From Takakia lepidozioides (taxonomy: Eukaryota > Streptophyta > Takakiopsida > Takakiales > Takakiaceae), in the NCBI GenBank assembly GCA_030704615.1, contig CM060734.1:40440042-40504041 (forward strand): DNA of 64,000 nt, in the 5' to 3' direction. The notes beneath the pieces are model-generated. The model was given only the letters and a program-made list of their open reading frames with translations, was not told the DNA's origin and did no database searches. Positions 49,324-61,622 of this stretch are shown here, piece after piece. The position numbers and the translations under genes were made by a program. Numbering within the stretch: position 1 is the stretch's first letter; each line of letters starts with the position of its first letter.

Positions 49324-49890
49324 CCCCTAGACCCACATCATTTGCTCATAGGTCTCCAAAACCCGCAATCCCCGCCCATGTTGTGCATGTCCTGCGATCA
49401 TCACGTTCCACCACACCACATTTCGCTCAGCCATATTGTTAAACACTCCTCCACAAAGGAATGCTCCCACGTTGGCATACATGTCAACGAGGTATTGTTA
49501 CATCTGGTACAGTTCCAGCTTTGACAATGTCACGATGGACCTCTTTGCCCTTTACCAAGTCTCCAGGGCTGCCAGGTTTGCACATGCATTGCAAACACAA
49601 ATGAACATGACCCGGTCAGGCTGCACCTCTTCTCAACATTTGCTCATATGTCTCCAATGCCCTCATCCCGCACACATGCTGGCCATATCTTGCGAGATTC
49701 AGCGTGTTCCTTGAGACAACATCTTGTTCAGCCATGTTATCAAACTCTCCATTCGCAACTTCATAGGTCTCCAAAGCCTCCATCCCACGTCCCTGTTGTG
49801 CATACCCTGCAAGCATTGCACTCCACGACACTACATCTCGGCAAAACAGGCTGAAATAGCTCGAAGAAGAAGGTGCCCTCACCACATTGT
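49306..49890 (-). pseudogene. PPR-repeat fragments, tandem copies 2 and 3
   Basis: 49306-49450 repeats 49030-49180 at DNA level (AACGTAATGTG...CGGGCTTCACCCCC). 49560-49885 encodes RDVVSWSAMLAGYAQQGRGM and EALETYE, then NMAEQDVVS and MRALETYEQMLRRG. These are L/S-type PPR motifs with stops and frame changes. The block looks like local duplication of one motif pair. Confidence 0.65.
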
Positions 49891-50826
49891 CCTCTACCTT
49901 GTGTCATGACCCATTGCGGATTAGACTGACCATGAACCCAAGAAGACCTCTTGTGCGTGCTGCTTGTATCTCTAGTCAGGTAATGTGGGATTGGTTCGTA
50001 AGAACCACCACGGTGCAACTGAGCAGGCAGAGATTAAAATATGGGTTGCTAAGACCAAGCTGATTCCCCCAAGAACCTTGTGATCATCAGGAAGAATACC
50101 AAATCATGGTACAAAGGGGAGCCAAGAGCCCACATTTGCACATAATGCGCCCTTGACGCCATAAACGCTTGCAACAACAGGAGATGGGCCTCGATTTGGT
50201 CTTCGTCCTTCTCGCATTACTTGTTCGTCTCTCTCTCAAGCCTCCATCCCTCTCCCAACACTTAGACAAATTCAGGCAAAGGACAAAGTTACTCTTCCAC
50301 CTTTAGATCATTTTACATCCGACGATTAGAACAATCTCTACGAGCCACACAAGCCCTAAAATACATTAAAATATTCCACGTCATGAGCCATGTGGAGCAC
50401 TTATAAAAATTCCATTTTTGAATAGGGTGTGCAATGAATGCCTAGTTGTTAAGAGTCGTTCTCTAGTGCTTAAAACCACTTGTAATTGTTGTTTTTTAAA
50501 AAAAAACAATTTACATAATTGAATTAAATCGCCGCGAATATTGTGCCGACTGCGGAGTCATTGATGCAACTTCTATCCGCCATTAGAAATGTGAATTTAT
50601 CCGTTACGACTGTGCAGTAGTAACAAACATCTCAAAGTTGTTCCCTCAGTGGTTTTGGACATGCAGTCGATTCGGAAAAGACACGAATGCTTCTAGTGTC
50701 TCCAGATTGCTAGACCAGCGCACGGAGGACATAAACCACCAACGTGACCTGTAGAGAACAAGAGATCATCTCAGAGGGATTAAACCCCTTTCCTCTCAAT
50801 CATCTTCCTCAAGTGGCTCCACAGGG
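49891..50826. other. no gene seen
   Basis: Short frames only. The last ~100 bp (from about 50750) may be the 5' UTR of the LINE that follows. Confidence 0.4.
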
Positions 50827-52267
50827 GTGCAGCCATTGGCCAGAGAAGAGGTGGCCCCACCCCAAAAGGAGACTTACGGCCAAGTAAGTCAAGACAGGAG
50901 CTTGCATGCACAGTCTACACGGAGTACAACCAATCTGCTCCCTTCCATCCAAGAAGTACAAGCTGCAATCAGTTCTTTCTGCATCCCTACGGCAACCCCA
51001 GACCCGGGCTCTCCTCCGATTGCCACACAAGAGACAGGTTCTCCTCTCCCTAAGGTACTTCCCCAGACCTTGCGATTCTTTTTGTTCCAAGCTGACTCCA
51101 AGGATAGGAAGAGATATTGGGTTCTATGTATTCGCCCTCCTGCCTCTGCAAGGCAATCTGCCAGGAAAACACTCCTGGCTATAAGTCTGCTTGCAGGACA
51201 TCCCCTGCTGACCTCCCTCTCCTCTCCGAGCTCAATGACTCTCTCATCCTTAGCACTTGTAACTCATCATTTTTCAAAAAACTACCTCCAAACCCCTCTC
51301 TTCTTGGCACCCCCCCTCATCCAAATCAAATTATCTCTGCTTCCCAGTCGATCAACACCCAGCTTATCATGGTTCAAATCCCGAGTAGACCCCAATCCCC
51401 TCCCAGTCCCTACTTCTAGGTTAACAGTCTCCTCCCTTACGATAAGCGGGTAAAATTTAACTATCTCAGTCCAGGGCCATCAATGAGATAGACCATCTCA
51501 GCCTTGCCTTCCACCCCCATGTTGATTGACATTGCCTCCTGGAACATCAGAGGGCTTGGGGCAGATAGTGCCTCCTCAAAGCATGCAAGTGTGAAGAACT
51601 TTCTATCCCCCTATCTTCGCAAGGATGCAATTCTCTTCCTGCAAGAGCATAAGCTGGATCAAGGGAAAATCGCTTCTCTCTCAAACAATCTCTGGCCCCA
51701 TGCTAACTCCCTCTGGAAACCAACTTCCGCTGGTTCCACCGCCATTCTCATCTCCCCATCCCTCTTTCAATATATGGTCTCGGATAGCTTATGGGTTCCA
51801 GGTAGAATACAGTTCTATGCCATAGACCTCCCGGCCAAAGGGGGCAGGCTAGGACTAATTAATATTTATGCTCCAAACTCCCTGGCGGAGAGGGCACAAG
51901 TCTGGGAATCCATAAATGCCAACATGGAATTGGAGCAAGAAATATATTTCTGGATATTGGCAGTGGACTTCAATATGGTCGAGTCTCCGGCTGACAGACG
52001 TGGGCTTGACCACTTTAACCCTGACGCAGCAGAGACACAACATTGGCATTCCCTCACCCTCAATCACAATATGGTGGAAATTGAAAATACAAATCAGGGG
52101 CTTGTGCCCCCCTCTGGCCCAGTCTTCACATGGTCAAACAACAGGAACCTCTAGGACCTCCAGATGGCTAGGTTAGACAGATTTTACGCATCCTTGGACT
52201 GTATCCAGTGGACCCAAAGACTCCCCCAACAGCCCATCCAACCGGGATTTGATCATGCAATCATCTA
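50827..52267 (+). mobile_element. L1-type LINE, 5' part (ORF1-like and endonuclease)
   Basis: 50827-51453 is a Pro/Ser-rich frame in the position of ORF1, without a visible zinc knuckle. From an ATG at 51519 the endonuclease/exonuclease/phosphatase domain begins: IASWNIRGLG, FLQEHKL, INIYAPN and AVDFNMV, where GDFN would be usual (Gly to Val). A TAG at 52152 interrupts the frame, which otherwise continues ARLDRFYASL and FDHAII. Element sequence stops at 52267, where a Ty3/gypsy element is inserted, and resumes at 59254. L1 elements reverse-transcribe at nicks made by this endonuclease. This copy is dead. Confidence 0.8.
52261..52267. repeat. target-site repeat of the gypsy insertion, left
   Basis: TCATCTA stands directly before the 5' LTR and again at 59247-59253 after the 3' LTR. 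The formal duplication is 5-7 bp, because the last LTR bases are ambiguous. Confidence 0.75.
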
Positions 52268-52995
52268 TGTCGCGGCCCTTTGCCTTGAGGGCAGGGGGTC
52301 GGGACACATGAGGGGCTGCCCCTGTGGTGGGGGCAGCGGCAGCGGCAGCGATAGGTATAGGGGGGCTGAAGCACCCTTGAGTGCCCAAGGCACTCAGGGA
52401 AGCGGAGGCGCTCACTAGGTGGAGCCCCGCACACCGGGTTGCGGTGGGGGTGGCTCCACAAGGGGTGGTGGTAGCTTAGTGGGACTTAGTGGGGGTGGCA
52501 TAGGACTCACCATGGGGCGGAGACCTCGTGGTGGGAGTCGTGGGGAGTCTTGGGACTCATCACGGTCCATAGGGGCCGTGGTGAGCGGGCCAAGACTCAC
52601 CGCGACTCACCACCGGGAATCGAGGGTCTTCGTGGTGGTTCGCAAATGGCATGGCTGGTTGTGAAACCCCCGCGGACAGCTACAGAAGTATATATAGGGA
52701 GTAGTAACCCCGAGAACGGTGCAAGCCCGTTGGTGACCAAAAACTAGTGAGTAAGCGAGCGAGCCGGAAAGCGACCAAAGAGTGGGGAGCTGTTCCGGAC
52801 TGCCATCTACCAAAGGGAATTCCACTAGGCCCAAATAGGTGGAGGGTCTTTCGGGAGAGCGAAGGGGGACCGTTATGTCCCGGTGAGCAGCCGAAGCTCC
52901 AAGTTGGCCCGGCGGCCGGTTGGGAGTCAGGCGCGCGCATCAAAACGAGTAACTATGACTTGAGGGGGAGCTTACCGAAGTGAGGTGCGCGACAC
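52268..52995 (+). repeat. 5' LTR of the gypsy element
   Basis: Starts TGTCGCGGCC and ends GCGCGACA plus C(T), giving inverted TGTCGCG/CGCGACA ends. A TATATATAGG box at about 52690 is a likely promoter. Copies of ACTCACCA/GGTGGTGAG-like short repeats fill the middle. Confidence 0.9.
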
Positions 52996-52996
52996 T

Positions 52997-53008
52997 TGGT
53001 ATCAGAGC
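52997..53008 (+). promoter_or_regulatory. primer binding site (initiator tRNA-Met)
   Basis: TGGTATCAGAGC, the classic plant initiator tRNA-Met complement, directly follows the 5' LTR. Confidence 0.9.
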
Positions 53009-53049
53009 TTAGAGTTCAGTACGCGATCGTCCTTGGGATTGGCCTCATC

Positions 53050-56000
53050 ATGGGGTCGGGCAAGCCGAAGCGAAAGCGGAACGGCCCAAAAGATGATGAT
53101 CCCGGTGAGCCCGATGGGGGCGGCGTGTCACCGAGGCGGCCGTTTGAGGAAGCGATGCATGTTTCCGAAAACGAGGCCGCCCAAGAGCGGAAGGAATCCG
53201 AGGAGTCGGAGCCCGAGGAATCCTTGAGAGCTCCGACAAACCAAGAGATGCCTCCCATGCCGGCAGCCTTTTGGGAAGGGTTGTTGGCGCAGTTTGGCGG
53301 GAAGTTGAAAGACGTGTTGAAGGCGGCTAATGCCACTTCCGCTAAGACAAAGTTTAAGGTGAAGCCTAAGGAACCAGGCACCTTCGAGGGCGTCCGGAAT
53401 CGGAAGGCACTCAACACCTGGCTCTTGGAGCTAGAGCAGTACTTCCGGGCGGCCAAGTTGAGTGATGAGGATTGGGTGGAAGTGGCTCCCACCTATTTGA
53501 GGGGCTATACTCAACAATGGTGGCAGAAACGCCTTCACGACCGAGGTCCAAGCCCGGAAACCTTGAACTGGAGTGGGTTCAAGGAATTGATGAAGAGACA
53601 GTTTGTGCCCCTCAACGCGTCCTGGCTCGCCCGGGACAAGATGAGGAATTTGAAGCAAACAGATGACATTCGGGGATATGTCCAGGCTTTCAATGTGCTG
53701 TTGCTCGAAGTCGCGGACATGGCAGAACCAGAAATGGTCTTCAACTTTGTGGCGGGACTGGCCCCATGGGCCAGGCGGAAGTTGGAGGAGAAGCCACCCA
53801 AGACTTTGAACGAGGCTATTGAGAGGGCTGAATGTTTCTCAGATGTCCCTAGGGGTGAAAGACAAGGCCGTACGAAGCTGAACCATAAGAAGATTCGGCG
53901 GGAAGGTGACTCCTCCCGACCGGAAAAGAAGTGGGATAGGCCACGCGGCGAAAATGGCACGTGGAAATCGAAGGAAGGGCCTTCACACGTCAAGGCGGCA
54001 CCCGGTGCTTCGAAAGGAAAAGCGGGTGGAGCGGCTTATGGCGGACAGAAGGCGACCTTTGATGAAGTGTGTTTCAATTGCGGGGAGCCCGGGCACATGG
54101 CCAAGAAGTGCACGAAGCCCCGACAATTGAACATGACTCGGGCGACCACGGAGCTGTCGGAAGATACCATCAGTCGCTTGGTGGAAGCGGTGGTCGCCAG
54201 GACTTGCAAGGTAGGCAAATTTTCTTGTGAGTTGTATCAGGAAACTGACGCCTTACGAAAAGGGAGTCAGTTATTGTTCGTGGATGGGATAATATCCGGA
54301 ACTAATGTGTCGTTGTTAGTGGACACAGGAGCGTCGCACTCCTTCATGACACCGGCAACGGCACAAAAGCTGGGACTCCCGACAAGTGACGTGGGGGCCT
54401 CTATTGAGGTGCGTTCTGCCAAATGAGAACCACAGTTGGCGACAAGGTTGGCGATTGATGTTCCTCTTCAACTGGGGAGTTGGGAGGGACGTGAGAACTT
54501 CACCATCTGCGAGATCGATGGAGTGGATCTCATTTTGGGGATGACCTTTTTGAGCAAATCCGGAGCGGTCATAGATGGCCGCAAGAGAGTAGTCACGCTG
54601 CAATGTGGGAATGGTGGCGAGGTTTTACGAGTGTCAGAAACGCCCAAATCCGTGGGAGGGTGAATAAACCTTCTGTCAGCAAAGGAGTGGGCCGTGGAGG
54701 AGGCACACGAGCCCCAGTTTTTGCTTTACATTAGAGAAGTGAAAGGAGAAGGCGATGGGGAGCCGAGCCCAGATTGGATCAAGGGGACTTTGGAGAAATA
54801 CCAGGATGTGATGCCGGAGGATTTACCAAGCGGCTTGCCACCGCGAAGAGGAGTTGACCACAAGATTGAGGTGATACCGGGATCGGAACCGCCTGCCAAG
54901 GCGCCCTACCGGTTGAGCCACAGAGAGTTGGTAGAGCTGAAGACTCAGCTCAAGGATCTAATGTCAAAGGGGTACATCCGGCCGAGTAAGTCACCTTACG
55001 GAGCCCCGGTGCTATTTGCAGACAAGAAGGATGGGACGCTGCGGATGTGTGTCGATTACAAGGCTCTGAATAAGGTGACTATCAAAAACCGGTACCCTTT
55101 GCCAAGGATCGACGACCTCTTCGATCGGTTGGCAGGAGCGAAGTATTTCAGCCGGATCGACTTGCGCTCCGGCTATCACCAAATTCGGGTGGCGGAAGGA
55201 GATGAGGAGAAGACCGCGTGCAGGACAAGGTATGGTTCATATGAGTTCTTGGTGATGCCTTTTGGGCTCACCAATGCACCAGCGACATTTAGCACGCTGA
55301 TGAACAGCCTTTTCCAGGAGTGGTTGGATGACTTTGTGATCGTGTACATCGACGACATCTTGGTGTACTCGAAAACAAAGGAGGAGCACCTGGAGCACCT
55401 CAAAAGGGTGTTCTAAAAATTGCGGGAAGGGAAGCTGTATGCCAAAGCTTCAAAGTACGAATTCGGGGTCACAAAAGTGGAGTTCCTGGGGCATGTGATT
55501 ACACAGGATGGGATCAAAATGGATGACAGAAAGGTGAGGGCGATCTTGGACTGGGAGCCTCCGACTTCGGTCCCGGGAGTGCGATCCTTCCTAGGACTCG
55601 CCTCCTATTACCGGAAGTATATGAGAAATTTTGCCAAGATCGCGGGGCCGCTGTCGGACCTTCTATGTAAATCCAAAGTCTGGGTATGGAACACATTTTG
55701 TGGCCAAGCTTTTGCTGAATTGAAGCAGCGGATGACGGAAGCTCCAGTCTTGAAAATCCCGGAGTTCGATCGTCCGTTTGAGATTCATACAGATGCATTG
55801 GACTTCGCGATTGGGGGTGTACTTATGCAAGATGGACGTCCAGTGGCTTACGAAAGTAAGAAACTGAATGAAGTGGAGCGACGGTGGCCGACGCACGAAA
55901 AAGAGATGAAGGCGGTGGTGCATTGCCTTGAGCTCTGGCGCCACTATGTTGGTTCCAACCCAGTGAAGGTGTTCACGGACAATGTCACGGTGAAGTATTT

Positions 56001-57611
56001 TGCCACGCAGCCCAAGTTGTCCCCAAAACAACTTAGGTGGCAAGATACTTTGGCAGTGTTCGACGTGGATATCCAGTACAAACCGGGATGGGACAATGTG
56101 GTGGCCGATGCTTTAAGTAGAAAGCAGCAGCTCTTGTTGGTGTACAAGGGCGAGACGGCGCTCCAAAGGAAGATCCGGAAGGCTTGCCGGAAAGATGAGC
56201 TGGCAAAGTGCGTGATACAGGACTTGAGAATGGGGGTTAAATCGCAGTTCCACTTGCAAAATGGACTGCTCCGGTATAAGCAAAAACATCTCTACGTGTC
56301 GAAGGGAGGGATCAGAGATAGCCTCTTGAGAGAATGCCATGATAGCCCGCTTGCGGGCCACGGCGGAGCCAAGCGCACTGCGGCACTCTTGAAGAAAAAG
56401 TATTTCTGGCCCAAACTGAGGGAGGAGGCAGAGGAGTATGTCAAGACATGCACCACATGCCAACAAAACCGGAGCGAGTACAAAAGCAAGCGGGGCTGTT
56501 ACAACCCTTGCCGATTCCAGAGGGGACTTGGGAAAGCGTCTCGATGGATTTCATGACTACTATGCCGCTGTCAAAAGGATTCGATGCAATCATGGTGGTG
56601 GTGGATAGGTTCAGTAAAATGGGCCATTTCATCCCCACCAAGGAGACGGCAACGGCGCAGGAGACAAGGCGACTTTACTTCGCCCACGTCTTAAAGCATC
56701 ATGGAGTCCCGAAGGATATTGTCTCGGATCGCGATCCAAAGTTTACGAGTAAATTTTGGAGGACACTTTGGAAGAAGATGGGGACGAGGCTGAAGATGAG
56801 CACCGCCTTCCGACCTACGACGGGCGGCCAAACGGAAAGAGTGAATTCCGTAGTGAAGCAATTCTTGCGGAATTACGTGTCGGCAGACCAATCAGACTGG
56901 ATGGAACACTTAGACGCGGCAGAGTTCTGTTATAATAACACAGAACACTCCGCAACGGGAGTTTCCCCTTTCGTATTGGTCTATGGAAAAGCACCTCTGG
57001 TGCCGACAAGTTGGGCCGCCCAGGACGTTGAGGAACCGGCAGTAGCGGCGGTACTGGAAGAACGCGAGCGTTTGTTGAAGCTCGCAAAGTACAACATTGC
57101 CAAAGCTAGGAAACGGTATGAAAGGCAGACGAATCGGAAGCGGAGGGAAGTGAAGTTTGAGGCAGGCACAGAGGTCTGGTTGAACATCAAGAATTTCCGA
57201 CTACCTCCGGAAGTGAGTCCGAAGTTCGTACCTCCGTATGCGGGTCCCTTTCGCATTCGGAAGGTTATGAATGAGGATGTGTATGAATTGGAGCTGCCGG
57301 CAAACAGCAAGGTGCACCCAGTATTCCATGTCTCCCTTTTGAAGCCTTACTTCAAAGATGAAGCACGTCCGAATCGGCATCAAGTGTTGCGTCCGCCACC
57401 TATGTTGTTGGATCATGAAAATGAACCTGAGTACGAGGTGGAGGCAATACTTAAGTCGAGGAGGTTCAAGAACCAAGAAACGGAGTATCTCGTCAAATGG
57501 AAGGGCTATCATCATGTGGAGGCATCTTGGGTGCGTGCCTCAGAAATGGAAAACGCATCCGAGGCAGTTGCAGCGTTCGAAGGGCGACCTCAAAAGCGGA
57601 AGAAACGTTGA
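53050..57611 (+). pseudogene. gypsy gag-pol polyprotein, interrupted
   Basis: From MGSGKPKRKRN (53050): gag domain (TFEGVRNRKALNTWLLELEQ), CCHC knuckle CFNCGEPGHMAKKC (about 54070), protease LLVDTGASHS (54315), RT with [20 protein letters not shown] and the YIDDI catalytic box (55345), RNase H with THTDA-like IHTDALDFAIGG (55785), the integrase zinc finger H...H...CTTCQQN (56330-56470), the integrase core with SMDFM, SDRDPKF and TGGQTERVN (56540-56850), and a chromodomain YEVEAILKSRR...YLVKWKGY (57430-57515). Lesions: TGA at 54424, TGA at 54661, TAA at 55414, and a one-base loss near 56480 that shifts the frame before the integrase core. Each stop is one C-to-T change from a sense codon. Confidence 0.92.
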
Positions 57612-58518
57612 TGGGGACATCAACCTTGGAGCGTGGGGGAGGAAATGCATGCTTAGCCCGGTTTAGCTAGCTCAGGAATCCGATTGCAAAAATTTGTATT
57701 GTACAAAAATTTGTTATAAAGGAAATGGGTTCCAAATATTGTGCGTCCTATTGTATTTGGAATGGTGATGCATGGTGTGGTTGGCTAGTGTGTAGAATGC
57801 ATGCTAGCTTACAAAAGTGGGAGAGGTAAATAGGGTTAATCGTGTGTTTGCGCAGTGCCGAAATCGGGTGACTCCCATCCAAGGGGCAAGGAAACTTGCG
57901 CCTTCTCTGGGAGTTCACGTGCTAGTGCGCACCTGCCGCGTGCGCGTACTATAACTGCGCTACCGAGGGGGTTGCCTTGTAGTGCGGGCTAACGCGGAAG
58001 CTACGTGCTTCTGTTCACGTACTATAATCGTGTAGCCTCGGGACGAAGTCGTAGTGCAGCTTCGGCGCGTTCCCGTACCTCAGGCCAGCATTCCAAGGCG
58101 GACCCAATTGTAGTGATTGGGGCGCACGGTTGGTTCAAGGTTATCGTCCTAGTCAAAGAGGGTTCCAGGTGAACCCTTGCTCAAGGTGATGCCAAAAGCG
58201 GCATCATGAGCGATCGCAAGCAAATGTTGTTGCAGTAAGGCGATTCGATCCTCGGGGAGGATCGTTCCTTGGCCTTGAAGTAGGCCAAGAAGAGTGCACT
58301 GGGAGGAGCTGGAGAGGCTCCACCCTTGGCTAGGACTTGGAGGAAGTCGGCCGAACTAGCTAGTGGAGAGTAGAGTCAAGTGTGGGGTTTGGTTCTTTGC
58401 CATGGGACGCCATGGTACAGAAACAAACTCCTTGATGTGGGACGCCGCAACTTGGATGTTCGTTTCTACAAAATGGACAAGTCGATGAGGACATCGACTC
58501 CCTGTTGGTAGGGGTGTG
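57612..58518. other. gypsy 3' non-coding region
   Basis: About 0.9 kb between the pol stop and the 3' LTR with no frame of note. The polypurine tract is weak: GGTAGGGGTGTG directly before the LTR. Confidence 0.6.
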
Positions 58519-59246
58519 TGTCGCGGCCCTTTGCCTTGAGGGTAGGGGGTCGGGACACATGAGGGGCTGCCCCTGTGGTGGGGGCAGCGGCAGCGATAGG
58601 TATAGGGGGGCTGAAGCACCCTTGAGTGCCCAAGGCACTCAGGGAAGCGGAGGCGCTCACTAGGTGGAGCCCCGCACACCGGGTTGCGGTGGGGGTGGCT
58701 CCACAAGGGGTGGTGGTAGCTTAGTGGGACTTAGTGGGGGTGGCATAGGACTCACCATGGGGGCGGAGACCTCGTGGTGGGAGTCGTGGGGAGTCTTGGG
58801 ACTCATCACGGTCCATAGGGGCCGTGGTGAGCGGGCCAAGACTCACCGCGACTCACCACCGGGAATCGAGGGTCTTCGTGGTGGTTCGCCATAAAATGGC
58901 ATGGCTGGTTGTGAAACCCCCGCGGATAGCTATAGAAGTATATATAGGGAGTAGTAACCCCGAGAACGGTGCAAGCCCATTGGTGACCAAAAACTAGTGA
59001 GTAAGCGAGCGAGCCGGAAAGCGACCAAAGAGTGGGGAGCTGTTCCGGACTGCCATCTACCAAAAGGGAATTCCACTAGGCCCAAATAGGTGGAGGGTCT
59101 TTCGGGAGAGCGAAGGGGGACGGTTATGTCCCGGTGAGCAGCCAAAGCTCCAAGTTGGCCCGGCGGCCGGTTGGGAGTCAGGCGCGCGCATCAAAGCGAG
59201 TAACTATGACTTGAGGGGGAGCTTACCGAAGTGAGGTGCGCGACAC
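58519..59246 (+). repeat. 3' LTR of the gypsy element
   Basis: Near-identical to 52268-52995. It lacks one GGCAGC unit and differs by a short insertion (GCCATAAAATGG) and a handful of mainly transition substitutions. Confidence 0.9.
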
Positions 59247-59253
59247 TCATCTA

Positions 59254-60225
59254 GGCATCCCTTGCTATTCCAAACACTCGCCCAAGGGGCAAGGGTCTCT
59301 ACAAAATGGATGCCTCTTTGTCCCGGAGTTCACACAAGGCATGCGGACAGCTTGGTCACAGGCTGGGGATGCCTCTCAAAACCCATCAGACAAGTTTATG
59401 GCAAAGCTCAAAGCAGTGGGGGTGGTCAGCCAACAGATGAGTAGGGATATTGCTGCCACTAGAAAAAGAAGGGTAAGGGCGCTCACCAAGTACTTATCTG
59501 TCTGTAAAAAATAATGGAATCCCCATGCTGTGATGAGGAGACTTTCAATACCTACCTGGAGGCGAAACAAAATCTTCAATTCTTCCAAGACCTGCAGGAG
59601 CAGAAGCTCAAGCTGTCAACATGAATAAATGTCTAAGTATTTTTTTGCAAAAACAAGGCTGAGAAAAGGCATGGCAGACAATATCTGAACTAGTTGACCG
59701 AGCCTCTGGTGAGTCCTTCTCGGACCCCAAACCCATGGCTACATTCGCTCCAGCCACTTTCAGATCCTCTTTCAAAGTGACATGCACGCAGCTCCAGCCA
59801 CTCTTAATGCTTGCCTGGAACACTCTCCGGTTCTCAAATCCCCTGCTATGGCCGAGACACATGCACTGTCCAAACTGAAGGATGGGAAGTGTCCAGGGAT
59901 AGATGGAGTCTCTGTAGAATTCTACAGGAAGCTTTGGTCTGACATCTCATCCGATTTTTGGGCCATGTCCAACCACATTTTCCAATCAAACCATATGCCG
60001 GAAGTTATGTCACAAAGAGTCATCTCCCTACTTTTCAAAAAGGGAAACAGGACTGACTTAAGCAATTACAGGCCCATAACTCTCCTGAATGTTGCTTACA
60101 AGATAATAGCCAAGGGGCTGGCTCTACGTCTACAGCCTCTTCTTCCTTCTATCATCAGACCCACCCAATCTAGGTTTATTAAAAGGGTAAAAAAGAGCTT
60201 GGGCAAAATGTGTTGCAGATTGTCA
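59254..60225 (+). mobile_element. L1-type LINE, part 2 (linker and reverse transcriptase)
   Basis: Continues the LINE interrupted at 52267. 59782-60187 encodes LKDGKCPGIDGVSVEFYRKL, LFKKGNRTDLSNYRPITLLN and YKIIAKGLALRLQPLL, the first RT motifs of plant L1. A frameshift follows, with GQNVLQIV recognisable at about 60197-60220. The YADD box and 3' end are absent, so the copy is truncated. Confidence 0.8.
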
Positions 60226-60283
60226 CAAGACCCCAGGCAAGCGCTCGCAATCCATGCCACATTCAGAGCGACGTGGGCCTGCC

Positions 60284-60469
60284 ATGGCATCATTTGTCAA
60301 AGCGACGAGCAGGAACACTGTGTTTGGAACGCTCTCCCCCCTCAACGTTGGAGAGACCTCAGAGCTCCACTCCACGGCCTCGCCGGAATTTGAGAGAGAC
60401 GTGAACTGGAAACACGTCAAGCACCCCGCCACAACTTCCAGGCGAAATTTCGTTAAAGCAAATCTGTAG
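60284..60469 (+). CDS. unassigned short ORF
   Basis: An ATG-initiated frame, MASFVKATSRNTVFGTLSP, ending RRNFVKANL. The composition is protein-like, but I know no family. It adjoins the truncated LINE and may be captured or chance coding. Confidence 0.2.
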   Translation: MASFVKATSRNTVFGTLSPLNVGETSELHSTASPEFERDVNWKHVKHPATTSRRNFVKANL

Positions 60470-61622
60470 ATGAGCTCCTCGGTAATCTCAGCTGAGGGCT
60501 GCGACGTTTTTTGGAAGTCTCTTGGATAAGGCTAGGTTGTCTTTAGAGGTCTTCTCTCTCTTTGAAAAATGCTGCACTTTAGCGGCAGGTTTTGGATCAC
60601 CCTTCACTGACCACACTGTGTAGCCCTCATGGTGCAAAAAGGGGTTTTATTTTTTTCCCAGCAATTTTGAAATAAATGGTCTATTCTTGAAAAAAAAAAA
60701 ATTGACAAGCTGCCATGTGGTTTATACTTAAGAGCTTTTTTAGACCAATCATACTCTTCACACGGTGTAAGGTCCATTGACCACATTTTCTCCATTGACT
60801 TCAACATGATGCAAAGTGTATGTCCTGAAGGGACAGAGCCAATAAAAATACCAATACCATATTCATATACAGCCCAACACCAGATTCATATCCCAGTTGC
60901 TCATATATAGATACTTAGAGATACTTATATATAGATATAGATATATAGATACTTATACCAGCCTGGTATGAAAAAAATGGTCGGACCCTTCATACTCGGA
61001 CCAGTCTGGTATTAAAAAATGGACATACCAGTCAGGAGTCTGTCCCCTGTTTTAAATTTAGCAAAAATAAAAACAAGCCTAAAACGGTGATGGGCTATCT
61101 TGCTTTGGCAAAACATAAGAGGAGGTGGGAGTAAGGGCCATACAGAACACACCAATCGGAGCCTTGACACTGTGTAAGGTCCTTAGACCACATTTTCTCC
61201 ATCATTGACTTGAACATGTTGCAAAGTCTCTCTACAAGAAAGCCAATAGACAAGCCATAAACCGCGGGAGGCTCTATACATTGAAGCAACAATTTTGACA
61301 AGCTGCCATGTGGTTTATATACTTAAGAGCTTTTTAAGACCAATCATACTCTTGAGATGGTGATATAAGGTCCCTTGACCTCTTAGGGTCCGTTCAACAT
61401 GATGCAAAGTCTCTGCCCCAAGAGAGCCAACAAAATGTCGTTCAAGTGAGAAAACTGATGAGTAAACTAGTAGCTGTAAGTGGCATAGTGAAAACCGGGG
61501 GTTTACTGGAGTCTGAAGCCCATTTGACCTGGCATACCAGAAAATGGGACATCTTTGCTGTTGTCGTTTTGTTTGTTTGGTATATTTAGGTGGAGTGTGT
61601 CTGTGAGAGAGGGTGTATCGCG
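60470..61622. other. MVD upstream region with repeated blocks
   Basis: Blocks containing GACAAGCTGCCATGTGGTTTAT and CACATTTTCTCCAT-TGACTT occur at about 60703-60820, 61150-61240 and 61297-61430. A TATATAGATA microsatellite lies at 60903-60955. The MVD promoter and 5' UTR lie at the right end. Confidence 0.5.

Larger units (their letters stand above)
52268..59246 (+). mobile_element. Ty3/gypsy LTR retrotransposon, chromovirus type
   Basis: A full-length element of about 7.0 kb with two ~728-bp LTRs, tRNA-Met primer binding site, gag, protease, RT, RNase H, integrase and C-terminal chromodomain, in the order of plant chromoviruses. About 0.9 kb of non-coding DNA lies between the pol stop (57609-57611) and the 3' LTR. 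I count about seven substitutions and four small indels between the LTRs, so insertion was fairly recent. Coding lesions make this copy non-autonomous. Confidence 0.93.

Noticed and set aside
53016-53492. 158-codon minus-strand frame in gag
   Set aside because: Shadow of the gag reading frame in GC-rich sequence.
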